From: Candidatus Saccharimonadota bacterium
GTDB taxonomy: Bacteria; Patescibacteriota; Saccharimonadia; Saccharimonadales; Saccharimonadaceae
DNA length: 58,886 nt
Assembly: GCA_028289065.1 (NCBI GenBank)
Contig: JAQGHA010000003.1
Span: 1 to 58,886 of the forward strand
Reading direction: 5' to 3'
Below, one piece after another: positions 51,779-58,886 of the stretch. Within the stretch, counting starts at the first letter, position 1; every line of letters begins with the position of its first letter. Both the position numbers and the translations under genes were made by a program. The notes under the pieces were generated by a model. It had not been told where the DNA came from. It saw only the letters and a list, made by a program, of their open reading frames with translations, and did not search any database.

Positions 51779-52870
51779 ATGAGTAAGGTACCTGCTGGTC
51801 AACACTTAAAAGAACTGAGAACCCGATTCTTCATCGTGGCGATCTTTTTCATTATTGGCGCTAGTTTAGCGTATGCTTTTCAGGGGCCGGTTATTGAGGC
51901 GGTATTGGCACCGTTACATGGCCAAAAGCTGGTCTATCTTAACCCGGCCGGCGGTTTCAGCTTTATCTTTATGGTATCTATTTATTCAGGGGTAGCTATA
52001 GCTTTCCCGCTGCTTATTCAGCAACTGTATGCCTTTGTTCGACCGGCTCTGCCTGAAACGGCTCAACAGAAATCATCAATGCTCATCATTGGTTCATTCT
52101 TGTTACTTATTGCTGGTATGGCCTTTGGTTACTTTGTGGCTGTACCGAACGCACTGGTCTTCTTGTATAGTTTCGCCGATAAATTCATCGATGCTTCACT
52201 AACTGCGGATTCTTACTTGAACTTCGTTATCGCCTACACCATCGGTATTGGTATCGTCTTCCAAATCCCGTTGCTTTTGTTGCTCATCAACTCAATTAAG
52301 CCATTCACTCCAGGTGGTTTAATGAAATCTGAAAAGTGGGTAATTGTCATTAGCTTTATCGTCGCCGCTATTATTACCCCAACACCCGACCCTATCAACC
52401 AAACTATTATTGCTGGGCCGGTCGTGGTGGTATATCAAATTGGTGTCATTATTATTCTCGCCTCGATTTTTAAAAAGTACCGGGTTGAAAAGAAGCTTCG
52501 TAAAAAAGAGCTGCGCGTACAACGGCTCAGTAAAAAACGCGGTATGGTAGCGGTTCCAGCATCAGATCCAGAGGTTTATCATGCACCTACACCACTCCCA
52601 ACACCTCATCAAGCTCCTCGTCCAGCTTTTAAACCTGCTCCTCAATTTGCAGACATCAAGCCACAACCGAAGCCAGTTCAATTAATGCAGCCAACCCGTC
52701 CACGTTCGATGGATGGTTTTGTTCGCCCAACTCATCACCAAGTAGTCGTACCTAAAAGGGTTCAGCCACAGCCAGCTGCTCGAGCATTACCTCGGCCAGC
52801 ATCGCCTAATCAACGGAACTTTACAATCGACGGTATGTACCGTCCGTTCCAATCACAAACTATTCAATAG
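51779..52870 (+). CDS. tatC: Twin-arginine translocase subunit TatC
   Basis: 363 residues. The TatC core (about 1-235) has six predicted helices with HLKELRTRF at the start, FSFIFMVSIYSGVAIAFPLLIQQLYAFVRPALPE and AIITPTPDPINQTII. It binds twin-arginine signals and inserts folded proteins. The C-terminal 110 residues are a Pro/Gln-rich cytoplasmic tail not found in ordinary TatC. No convincing Shine-Dalgarno precedes the ATG; a CTCCCTA/TAGGGAG inverted repeat lies at 51721-51749. TatA is encoded at 53795. Confidence 0.92.
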   Translation: MSKVPAGQHLKELRTRFFIVAIFFIIGASLAYAFQGPVIEAVLAPLHGQKLVYLNPAGGFSFIFMVSIYSGVAIAFPLLIQQLYAFVRPALPETAQQKSSMLIIGSFLLLIAGMAFGYFVAVPNALVFLYSFADKFIDASLTADSYLNFVIAYTIGIGIVFQIPLLLLLINSIKPFTPGGLMKSEKWVIVISFIVAAIITPTPDPINQTIIAGPVVVVYQIGVIIILASIFKKYRVEKKLRKKELRVQRLSKKRGMVAVPASDPEVYHAPTPLPTPHQAPRPAFKPAPQFADIKPQPKPVQLMQPTRPRSMDGFVRPTHHQVVVPKRVQPQPAARALPRPASPNQRNFTIDGMYRPFQSQTIQ

Positions 52871-52887
52871 TGAATTAATAAAATAGA

Positions 52888-53085
52888 TTAATTCTGGTCG
52901 TCAGTATTTATAACTGGCGGGGTTGAAGATACAGGTTTACCGGTAACTTCTCCGGCAATTTCGTTAACAGTGTTACGTAAATCACCAGTTGGGTCAAGAA
53001 CGGAAGAAACTAGTTCTTGCTTTAGTTCCTGAATTTCATCAGTAAAAGCCCGTACATCACTAAATAGGTCGTCAAAGAATCCCAT
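52888..53085 (-). CDS. Small unknown protein near tat genes
   Basis: 65 residues: an amphipathic helix (FFDDLFSDVRAFTDEIQELKQELVSSV), then DPTGDLRNTVNEIAGEVTG and a Pro/Thr-rich tail. Helix pattern recalls TatA/TatB cytoplasmic regions but no membrane segment is present, so I leave the function open. It follows the 87-residue gene by 3 bases, so they form an operon. Confidence 0.6.
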   Translation of the reverse strand: MGFFDDLFSDVRAFTDEIQELKQELVSSVLDPTGDLRNTVNEIAGEVTGKPVSSTPPVINTDDQN

Positions 53086-53088
53086 AAA

Positions 53089-53352
53089 CTACTTAGCTGC
53101 CTTTGGTTGTTTCACTTTCCGAATGATAGCGTAAACAATGACAGTTATTACTAATGCAGCAGTAATGAAGATACCGCCCATAAATACTGGGTTAGATGAT
53201 ACTAAGAAACCAGTGTTTGGCGCACCCGGTATACCGGCTAGACAGATAGCATCAGTGGATGCACAACTGTATGTACCCGAGCCATAAGCATCAGAGCCGT
53301 AGGCGGTTGGAGCTTGAGCAATGTATTTGTATGTATATTGATTTTGGAACAA
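53089..53352 (-). CDS. Small surface-anchored protein with APNTG motif
   Basis: 87 residues from a TTG start with AAAGGA 9 bases upstream. The N-terminus (YTYKYIAQAPTAYGSDAYGSGTYSC) has YG repeats and two Cys; APNTG at 44-48 is followed by a membrane helix (about 58-78) and RKVKQPK, the layout of a sortase signal, though Ala replaces Leu. There is no N-terminal signal peptide, so its topology is unclear. The YG pattern also occurs in the Tat substrate at 53509. Confidence 0.55.
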   Translation of the reverse strand: MFQNQYTYKYIAQAPTAYGSDAYGSGTYSCASTDAICLAGIPGAPNTGFLVSSNPVFMGGIFITAALVITVIVYAIIRKVKQPKAAK

Positions 53353-53508
53353 AGTAATATTTTCCTTTATTTGTATACTTCATATAATACCAGTAAAAAA
53401 CTAAAAGCAATAGCTTTTTACAATTTTTGTTGACTTTTCAATCAACTAAGCATAATCTAAATGTATAACAGTTCCAAAATAAAAATATAATTAACAAAAG
53501 GATCAAAA

Positions 53509-53715
53509 ATGATCAAGCAAAGCATCGCTCGCATTCTGTCGGTAGAATTAGACCGTAAAGATTTCTTAAAAGCAGTTGGTATTGGCCTCGTAGCTGCTAC
53601 TGGTGTTTCACAAGCTATCAACAGTGTTGTTAAGCAAACATCATCTACACCACAACGATCTGTAAACTTCGGTTACGGTGACTCAGTGTATGGTGGTCGT
53701 CCTTCAAACCGTTAA
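53509..53715 (+). CDS. Tiny predicted Tat substrate
   Basis: 68 residues. ELDRKDFLKAVGIGLVAATGVSQ has a twin-arginine-like RKxFLK motif and a hydrophobic stretch; the mature part is only about 30-35 residues (PQRSVNFGYGDSVYGGRPSNR). It lies between tatC and tatA, in the same direction. Arg-Lys in place of Arg-Arg is known in some Tat signals. Why a folded-protein exporter would serve so small a product is unclear; it may be co-exported with another protein, or be membrane anchored. Confidence 0.6.
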   Translation: MIKQSIARILSVELDRKDFLKAVGIGLVAATGVSQAINSVVKQTSSTPQRSVNFGYGDSVYGGRPSNR

Positions 53716-53794
53716 TACGATAAATACTCTTGCCATAATCGCAATACCGCGATAACATTAAGATAGTCAGTTTTATCTATTAGGGAGTATTCAT

Positions 53795-53983
53795 ATGTTC
53801 GGATTAGGCGCACCAGAACTCATTATCATTCTTATTGTTATTCTAGTTATCTTCGGTGGTTCACAACTTCCAAAGCTAGCCCGAAACATTGGTTCATCTG
53901 CGAAAGAACTTCGCAATGGTCTAAAGGATGATTCTAAGGACAAGAAAACAAACGTCAACGTTAATGACGACACTAAAGTTTAG
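53795..53983 (+). CDS. tatA: Twin-arginine translocase subunit TatA
   Basis: 62 residues. One membrane helix (PELIIILIVILVIFG), FGGSQLPKLARNIGSSAKELRNG, the typical hinge and amphipathic helix, and a short charged tail. It forms the pore ring recruited by TatC. AGGGAG lies upstream of its ATG. Confidence 0.93.
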   Translation: MFGLGAPELIIILIVILVIFGGSQLPKLARNIGSSAKELRNGLKDDSKDKKTNVNVNDDTKV

Positions 53984-54000
53984 TTCTTAACTAACTTTAA

Positions 54001-54042
54001 AATAGAAACGCTACGTGCTACTTGGTACGTAGCGTTTCTATT
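54001..54042. terminator. 16-bp perfect palindromic bidirectional terminator
   Basis: AATAGAAACGCTACGT (54001-54016) and ACGTAGCGTTTCTATT (54027-54042) pair with no mismatch around a 10-base loop. It ends the tatA transcript and also covers the last codons and stop of the opposite-strand gene at 54018, so its sequence is constrained as coding as well. Confidence 0.8.
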
Positions 54043-55754
54043 TGGCCGGCTAATTCAGCTATATTAGCCCATGAAGAGTTTTCAGTAAGGATAACGAGCA
54101 CGTACGTACCCTTGGGGCTGTAGACAATGGCCGCATCGTGCAGGAGAGCATCTAAGAACCCAACCTTGTCAGCCACTACAGCCGATGGTATTCCCGCCGG
54201 TATTCCCTTTCGATAGACATTCTTTTTCATGGCCGCAATCCAGGTGTCTCGGCTGGTTTGTTGGCTTAATATTTGCCCGGTTTCTAATAGCCCTAGCAAT
54301 AACGATTCGTTCTCGGCGGTGGATTTGATACTATTCGATACTAAGAATGAGGTTTGGGTAGCGCCTATGGCGTGCGCCTCATCGGTCAGCGCCTTAACGC
54401 TAATCTTCTTCAAGAAAGCCACTGCACACTCGTTATCGGATAACTGAATCATATCTTGGAAACATTTGGCCGCATCTCGCCCACCGTTAATTGGGTCGCT
54501 CCACTGCCACTCACCTGATTCAATCCGCAGTAAGGTACTGTAAGCTACGAACATCTTATAAGTACTGGCGGTGGTATATTGAGTGGTCGCCCGGTAACTG
54601 GCGTTACGCCGTTGACCTGATAGTTCCCGTAAACTGACACCGTATGTACCTGGGTGACTATCGGCATATTTTTTCAGTAACGCCGAAAGTTCCGCATCAT
54701 CCGGGCTGTAGGTTCGGTTATATTTTATGATCGGTTGAATCGTATCTACTTCAACCGCCACTACATCCTCGCCCTTTTCCAACGATGTTTTTATACTACT
54801 CAACATCTTCGGCGCATTGAACACCACACCGCTCTGGCCACTTTCGCGGCTGGCTTCTACAAAGTTACGCAAGGTCACTGTGGTTGTGCCAACTGGCTTT
54901 TCTACCACCGAAGCAATACGCTCACCTAAATAACTAGCTGAGCGCTCGACATTGAACGAATAATCAAGTTTTCCATCCACAGCCGCAAAATCAAGCCATA
55001 GCCGAAGGATTTCTTTAGGGATCTTATGTTTATCTTTACCGTCGTTTACATCTATGCCGTTTTTAATAACATCTGTAACATGGGTAGCTAATTCGGTGGC
55101 TTCTTTGGTAGAAATGGTTGGCTTTATTTCATCACCAGAAATTGTCACCTTACCGCCCTGTACGCCGGGTTCAACAGAGGATAATTTCGCTCTTACGTCA
55201 TCAAAATTACAATCACCACCAGAAAATGCCTCGACTGCCTGGATGGAATTATTTTCAACTTTTACCGTAGCGTTACGAACATCTAAATGGCAACTATCAC
55301 CAAATGTAGTTGTTATATACGAATCCAAAGTTGCTGCATTACGTTGATATTCCAGCCCGGCTATATCGTTAACAAACAGGTGTGCCCAAAATATTGAACC
55401 TGGGACCAAGCGCAACAACCAGGGGTAATTAATTGCATCAATCCTGTCTTTATTCGAGCTGGCAATACCTAGTTCAGCCGGCGAGGCTTTAAAGAATGCC
55501 GAATCCGAGCCTTTAAAGTACACGGCTACCTTAGATGTTGCAAACTTTTCATCTAACGTTTTAATAGCCTCATCCTTAGATGAACCGCCTAGCTCGAAAC
55601 CTTCAATTGAACTATAAGGAACCAGCGTATTTGTAGGGTAAAGCAGTTGGAATAGAATAAAAAGCCCACAAATAGCCCCAACAACATACACAACAAAACG
55701 TCGTGGATGACGAGCAGCCCACGACTTAGTGGCAGTAAATTTCTCTTTCAACAT
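54018..55754 (-). CDS. Serine beta-lactamase-fold protein with N-terminal exterior domains
   Basis: 578 residues. Membrane helix about 22-44, then about 300 residues with VanW/PG-binding-like segments (IEGFELGGSSKDEAIKTL and a second such region), followed by a class A beta-lactamase/PBP-like domain with SxxK in TTASTYKMF, SDN in QLSDNECAV and KxG in VADKVGF. It probably acts on peptidoglycan or is a penicillin-recognising transpeptidase-like or carboxypeptidase-like enzyme; true beta-lactamase function is uncertain. TATAAT (55762-55767) ends 7 bases before the ATG. Confidence 0.82.
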   Translation of the reverse strand: MLKEKFTATKSWAARHPRRFVVYVVGAICGLFILFQLLYPTNTLVPYSSIEGFELGGSSKDEAIKTLDEKFATSKVAVYFKGSDSAFFKASPAELGIASSNKDRIDAINYPWLLRLVPGSIFWAHLFVNDIAGLEYQRNAATLDSYITTTFGDSCHLDVRNATVKVENNSIQAVEAFSGGDCNFDDVRAKLSSVEPGVQGGKVTISGDEIKPTISTKEATELATHVTDVIKNGIDVNDGKDKHKIPKEILRLWLDFAAVDGKLDYSFNVERSASYLGERIASVVEKPVGTTTVTLRNFVEASRESGQSGVVFNAPKMLSSIKTSLEKGEDVVAVEVDTIQPIIKYNRTYSPDDAELSALLKKYADSHPGTYGVSLRELSGQRRNASYRATTQYTTASTYKMFVAYSTLLRIESGEWQWSDPINGGRDAAKCFQDMIQLSDNECAVAFLKKISVKALTDEAHAIGATQTSFLVSNSIKSTAENESLLLGLLETGQILSQQTSRDTWIAAMKKNVYRKGIPAGIPSAVVADKVGFLDALLHDAAIVYSPKGTYVLVILTENSSWANIAELAGQIETLRTK

Positions 55755-55761
55755 GTGCTCT

Positions 55762-55767
55762 ATTATA
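55762..55767 (-). promoter_or_regulatory. Predicted -10 (TATAAT) of a leaderless transcript
   Basis: The hexamer ends 7 bases before the ATG at 55754; it sits in the 13-base gap after the LexA-like gene. Confidence 0.5.
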
Positions 55768-56214
55768 CTAGCGCTTAATCAGTTCGCCTAGTTCAGTTCG
55801 AGTCGCTATATAAGCAGCTTCAAAGCCAAGTACCTTTAACGAACCAACTAAAACATATATCTCATCCAAAACGCCAGGGTCAGCTGATTGCTTGTAGCTT
55901 TCAAACCGTTCGCGAACCGCTCCAACCAACCACTTCTCTTTGCTGGCATCTTTAGAATTCACCACCGTATTATTCGGACCAGCGCCGTTACCGTATTGGG
56001 CGGAAACTACTTCTAATGAGCGGGCTGAATTATCTCGTTTTCGGATGTAGCCTTTATCAATCAAACCATTAATATGAATGGCTACCGTTGAAACGGATTT
56101 ATACCCAAGGGCGCTCATAACTTCCCGGTAACTTGGGCCATAACCGTGCTCTTTAATAAAACCGTCAACGTAATCAAGTAATTCTTTTTGGCGTTTAGTG
56201 GAACGCTCGGTCAT
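55768..56214 (-). CDS. LexA DNA-binding-domain protein lacking the peptidase domain
   Basis: 148 residues. Residues about 1-70 (RQKELLDYVDGFIKEHGYGPSYREVMSALGYKSVSTVAIHINGLIDKGYI) match the LexA winged helix closely. The C-terminal half (KEKWLVGAVRERFESYKQSADPGVLDEIYVLVGSLK) is helical and has none of the S24 peptidase features (Ser/Lys dyad, Ala-Gly cleavage site). It would not be cleaved by RecA as LexA is. Its ATG overlaps the sortase stop, so the two genes are coupled. Confidence 0.85.
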   Translation of the reverse strand: MTERSTKRQKELLDYVDGFIKEHGYGPSYREVMSALGYKSVSTVAIHINGLIDKGYIRKRDNSARSLEVVSAQYGNGAGPNNTVVNSKDASKEKWLVGAVRERFESYKQSADPGVLDEIYVLVGSLKVLGFEAAYIATRTELGELIKR

Positions 56215-56891
56215 TACGAAACCCTCTCGGCATACACGATTGCCCGCTTATCATAGGTCTTTTCGTTTGGTAGCCAGGTACCCGTGCAAGTCATGAGGTT
56301 TAAACCCTCATCAACATCACCATACGTATGGAGCACCTTGTACATATCAACTGATTCTTTTGGCAAGGTTTCAACGTGCACCACTTTATAGTTAAACAAC
56401 TGGCCGTCGCCTCGTTCAAGGCTAATGGTCGTGCCATTTTTGAGCGTATCAATATAGGCAAATAATCCCTTACGAGTGGCGCCACTGGCGTGTCCATCAA
56501 TAAATACCGCGCCAGGGGTTCCTGGCTTAGAACTACCGCTATACCAACCGCCGTCATAAATATTCACCGGCGCCTGAATGGCACCAACTGAATTAATAGC
56601 CATCGGCCGAACTTTAGCGTTTAAACTCAGCGAATCAATTCGTAGCACTCGCGGCTCGTCGGCAGGCACCGTATAGGTTTTAATCGCTTCAACCGGCACG
56701 GCCGTTTCATCCGAGCCTTCTTTAACCACATCAGCGTTACTCGAACCTTCCCCTGAAGCTATCGGTTGGGTCACAGCTGACTTATGTGCAAATATACCGT
56801 AGGCCAAAAACCCAATACCAAGGCAGGCGAGTATGCCGACGATAAGAATGAAAGAAGGGATGCGCTGAATTTGTTTATTTTGTATTTTCAT
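56214..56891 (-). CDS. Sortase
   Basis: 225 residues. Membrane helix about 12-34, Ser/Glu-rich linker, then a sortase barrel with His134 (FIDGHASG), Cys202 (LMTCTGTW) and Arg216 (DKRAIVYAERV). Third sortase of the window. It overlaps the O-antigen ligase gene by 17 bases upstream and the LexA-like gene by 1 base downstream, so three functions are produced as one unit. Confidence 0.88.
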   Translation of the reverse strand: MKIQNKQIQRIPSFILIVGILACLGIGFLAYGIFAHKSAVTQPIASGEGSSNADVVKEGSDETAVPVEAIKTYTVPADEPRVLRIDSLSLNAKVRPMAINSVGAIQAPVNIYDGGWYSGSSKPGTPGAVFIDGHASGATRKGLFAYIDTLKNGTTISLERGDGQLFNYKVVHVETLPKESVDMYKVLHTYGDVDEGLNLMTCTGTWLPNEKTYDKRAIVYAERVS

Positions 56892-58209
56892 TGCGTACTA
56901 AAAGTATACCAGAACCTCGAGAACGTACCAAGGCAATCGCGGCCAAGCCCCACCACACCAAGGCAACAGTTTCATCAACCCAAACCGGCTGAATTAAGCC
57001 GATAATAACCAGTCCGATACCACTTGCGAAGACACCAAGCACAAACCAATCTTTACGGCCCTTCCATAACCGACTCAAAACCATCCAAGAAACCGCTATG
57101 AACAAACCAAGCCCAATCCAACCGGTTTCATGGGCTATAAATAAATACTGATTTTCTATAATAACTGGTGAATCCGTCAGTAATGAGGCTGAACCGGTGC
57201 TACCTATACCACCGCCTAATGGCTGTCGAACCAATCGCTCTGCGCCATCAACCAACGAATCAGCATGGCCATCGTTCGAGTTAACGTCGTTTCCTTCGGC
57301 AGGGTTTTCGTGCAAAATAACGTTCGATACAAAGTAACTTTCTTTGAACGCCCCTAAACTTCCCCCCACTACTAAGGCGACAATCGCTAGGGCAACCCAG
57401 GTTTTCTTCGGCAACTTACGGCTATACACCGCGGCCAATACTATCCCGACAGTTACTAATACCCCCAGTACCGCGCTCCGCGAGTAACTTGCCCATAAGG
57501 CAACGACACTACCAACAGCCAATACTGCCATCATCACTTGCCTGTTTTTACTTAACACTTTCGGACCCTTCAACCAGTAAGCTAGCAGTAGCGTTACTAC
57601 CACCATGGCATAGGCGCCTAAGGGGTTAGGGCCACGCAAAGTACTATTGATACGAATGAAATCAGGGTTTTGGTCAACGGTCAGAAACGGCATGATGGTG
57701 TTTTGGTTATAGCCAAGTAATTTCAAGAAGTCATTTGGCAACACGGTTATTTGTAAAATTGCGAATACTAACACAACAAAGGCGCCGGCGACAAACACTT
57801 TTATAAACAGCCGACTATATTGTGGATACAAGCTAAGCGCTACATATACCAGTACAAAGAATAATAAATAGCGCAGGTTAATTAATATACCAGCCAAAGT
57901 TGCCTCGGCACCAGTAAAATACAGGGGAATCAGGGCGATGTTCAAAGCGGCAAATGCGGCAATACATAAGAACAGCGGGTCTTTAAAAATATTCCAACGT
58001 TTATGTACTGTTAAAAGTACCGGTAAAAATAATGTGGCGATGCCAAGTAAAATTTCTTTCCATGATTTAATGAGGAGTTCATAATCGGGCCAAAGGGTTG
58101 AGAAGCCGACCGAGAATGGAGCGTGCAGTACAATTCCACCAAAAATAGCCAACAAAAGGCCAATGAATATTTTATCAACCAAAGTGATATTTACTGTTTT
58201 TTTCGCCAT
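56875..58209 (-). CDS. O-antigen ligase-family membrane protein
   Basis: 444 residues with about eleven predicted membrane helices and a large exterior loop after LGGSLGAFKESYFV with GHADSLVDGAERLVRQPLGGGIG, the RxxxLxGxG-type Wzy_C region. It likely joins or polymerises surface polysaccharide. It is divergent from the polyprenyl glycosylphosphotransferase gene, which would start such a glycan. The stop overlaps the sortase gene. Confidence 0.82.
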   Translation of the reverse strand: MAKKTVNITLVDKIFIGLLLAIFGGIVLHAPFSVGFSTLWPDYELLIKSWKEILLGIATLFLPVLLTVHKRWNIFKDPLFLCIAAFAALNIALIPLYFTGAEATLAGILINLRYLLFFVLVYVALSLYPQYSRLFIKVFVAGAFVVLVFAILQITVLPNDFLKLLGYNQNTIMPFLTVDQNPDFIRINSTLRGPNPLGAYAMVVVTLLLAYWLKGPKVLSKNRQVMMAVLAVGSVVALWASYSRSAVLGVLVTVGIVLAAVYSRKLPKKTWVALAIVALVVGGSLGAFKESYFVSNVILHENPAEGNDVNSNDGHADSLVDGAERLVRQPLGGGIGSTGSASLLTDSPVIIENQYLFIAHETGWIGLGLFIAVSWMVLSRLWKGRKDWFVLGVFASGIGLVIIGLIQPVWVDETVALVWWGLAAIALVRSRGSGILLVRNENTK

Positions 58210-58236
58210 ACCCTCTTAGTGTAACCTAGAAAATGC

Positions 58237-58242
58237 TATAAT
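58237..58242 (+). promoter_or_regulatory. Predicted -10 (TATAAT) of a leaderless transcript
   Basis: TATAAT ends 10 bases before the ATG at 58253, in the 43-base divergent gap; no ribosome site. Confidence 0.5.
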
Positions 58243-58252
58243 AGCACCACTT

Positions 58253-58886
58253 ATGACTCGCCGGAATTCCAAACTCTACAGCCTGATTCTTATGCTCGTT
58301 GACGCTTTGGTATTAATAGCTGCCTTTGTTCTGGCGTACGTAGCCCGCGTACAATATGACCCTCGCCCATTGCTGCATAACATTTATGCTTACGACTACC
58401 TATTTGCTTTTCTCCTTATCGTGCCAGCCTGGATTGCTGTCTTCGGTTTGATTGGGCTTTACCAACCAGGCACATATAACCGTCGCTTAGCTGAATGGAG
58501 CAAAATTGCTATTGGCGCCTTCCTCGGTATCTTGTTAGTTATTGGTTTTGAGTACATTAGCGATAAAGACCTTTTTCCAGCCCGCTTAGTTGCCGCCTAT
58601 GCCCTAGCTGCTTCGTTCCTATTAATCGTTTTCGAACGTGAAATTATGCGCCTCATTCGCAACCTTAGCTTTAGGTACGGAAAAGGTATTAAACGAGTAC
58701 TGCTTATTGGCTCATCAGGTGCCACGAACGATATCGCCTTCAGTCTCTCTGATACCAAACGCAGTGGTTTTGAAGTTGTGGCTATTGCTGGGCCAAAAAA
58801 AGTATTACCTGATTCATCGACTGCCTTGCACTTCTCAACTCCTGAACTAGCTTTGAAGCAGATTCGCGAATTAGGTATATCAGCAA
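58253..58886 (+). CDS. Polyprenyl glycosylphosphotransferase, N-terminal part (3' end outside window)
   Basis: 211 visible residues. Four membrane helices (LILMLVDALVLIAAFVLAY, FAFLLIVPAWIAVFGLIGLY, AFLGILLVIGFEYI, LVAAYALAASFLLIVF) and then the start of a Rossmann-like CoA-binding-type domain (RVLLIGSSGATNDI), as in WbaP/WcaJ-type initiating transferases. The catalytic sugar-phosphotransferase domain would lie beyond the window. It would transfer a sugar-phosphate to a polyprenyl phosphate to start a surface glycan. Confidence 0.8.
   Translation, partial: MTRRNSKLYSLILMLVDALVLIAAFVLAYVARVQYDPRPLLHNIYAYDYLFAFLLIVPAWIAVFGLIGLYQPGTYNRRLAEWSKIAIGAFLGILLVIGFEYISDKDLFPARLVAAYALAASFLLIVFEREIMRLIRNLSFRYGKGIKRVLLIGSSGATNDIAFSLSDTKRSGFEVVAIAGPKKVLPDSSTALHFSTPELALKQIRELGISA

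Noticed and set aside
1-58886. CRISPR arrays, insertion sequences, rRNA genes
   Set aside because: No direct-repeat array, transposase or rRNA-like stretch was seen on either strand.

Overview
The window looks like part of a small-genome Patescibacteria (CPR) chromosome, most likely Ca. Saccharibacteria (TM7). The basis is gene content: LemA next to a TPM-domain protein, a PBP1A with calcium-repeat tail, DUF2130, three sortases with LPxTG-like substrates, a minimal TatA/TatC set, receiver-only response regulators and many small single-membrane-span proteins. This is an inference from gene content; no rRNA is present to settle it. The standard code is used (TGA acts as a stop, for example in the ATGA overlap at 1620-1623). 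No transposase, integrase, CRISPR array or rRNA was seen. No stretch above 300 bases lacks a gene.

Layout. 1-3238 (minus): start of a divergent F1-ATPase-like operon: a c-like exported protein, a soluble coiled-coil stator-like protein, a delta/OSCP-like protein and the alpha subunit, which runs off the left edge. 3453-7591: a large surface protein, two membrane-anchored unknown proteins and a VOC gene broken by a stop codon. 7633-13018 (minus): a Crp/Fnr regulator and a cell-surface locus in which three secreted proteins share a short repeat, with a sortase and a reduced glycosyltransferase. 13137-16018: YdeI-like protein, an EEP-family phosphoesterase, topoisomerase IB and small proteins. 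16170-21132: a second Crp/Fnr regulator and two paralogous histidine kinase/receiver pairs without an output domain. 22196-28575 (plus): a fibre-like gene and two tandem GH81 beta-1,3-glucanases, none with a signal peptide.

28584-38704 (minus): TPM protein, LemA, PBP1A, CorA, a sortase with an LPDTG ice-binding-like protein, DUF2130, a pseudopilin and an LPNTG Asp-box protein. 39116-48427: a metabolic island with two TyrRS genes (the second with an altered tyrosine pocket), a group II PLP decarboxylase, a nucleotidyltransferase-like protein, an EEP-family hydrolase, a radical SAM protein, a HIT-like protein and an APH-like protein lacking the catalytic Asp. 48550-51640: a GC-rich YdjM-like gene, Nudix, small proteins and tRNA-Asn. 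51779-53983: Tat locus with a tiny RK-type Tat substrate. 54018-58886: beta-lactamase-fold protein, a LexA DNA-binding-domain protein without peptidase, a third sortase, an O-antigen ligase-like protein and the start of a polyprenyl glycosylphosphotransferase.

A theme across the window is transcription signals. Many first genes of operons have a TATAAT-like hexamer ending only 5-10 bases before the start codon and no Shine-Dalgarno, which predicts leaderless mRNAs. Operon-internal genes and abundant surface genes instead carry strong AGGAGG-type sites. The most unusual parts are the F1-like operon whose c-like hairpin lacks the ion-binding carboxylate, the signal-less GH81 fibre operon, and the TyrRS2/decarboxylase/radical SAM island.
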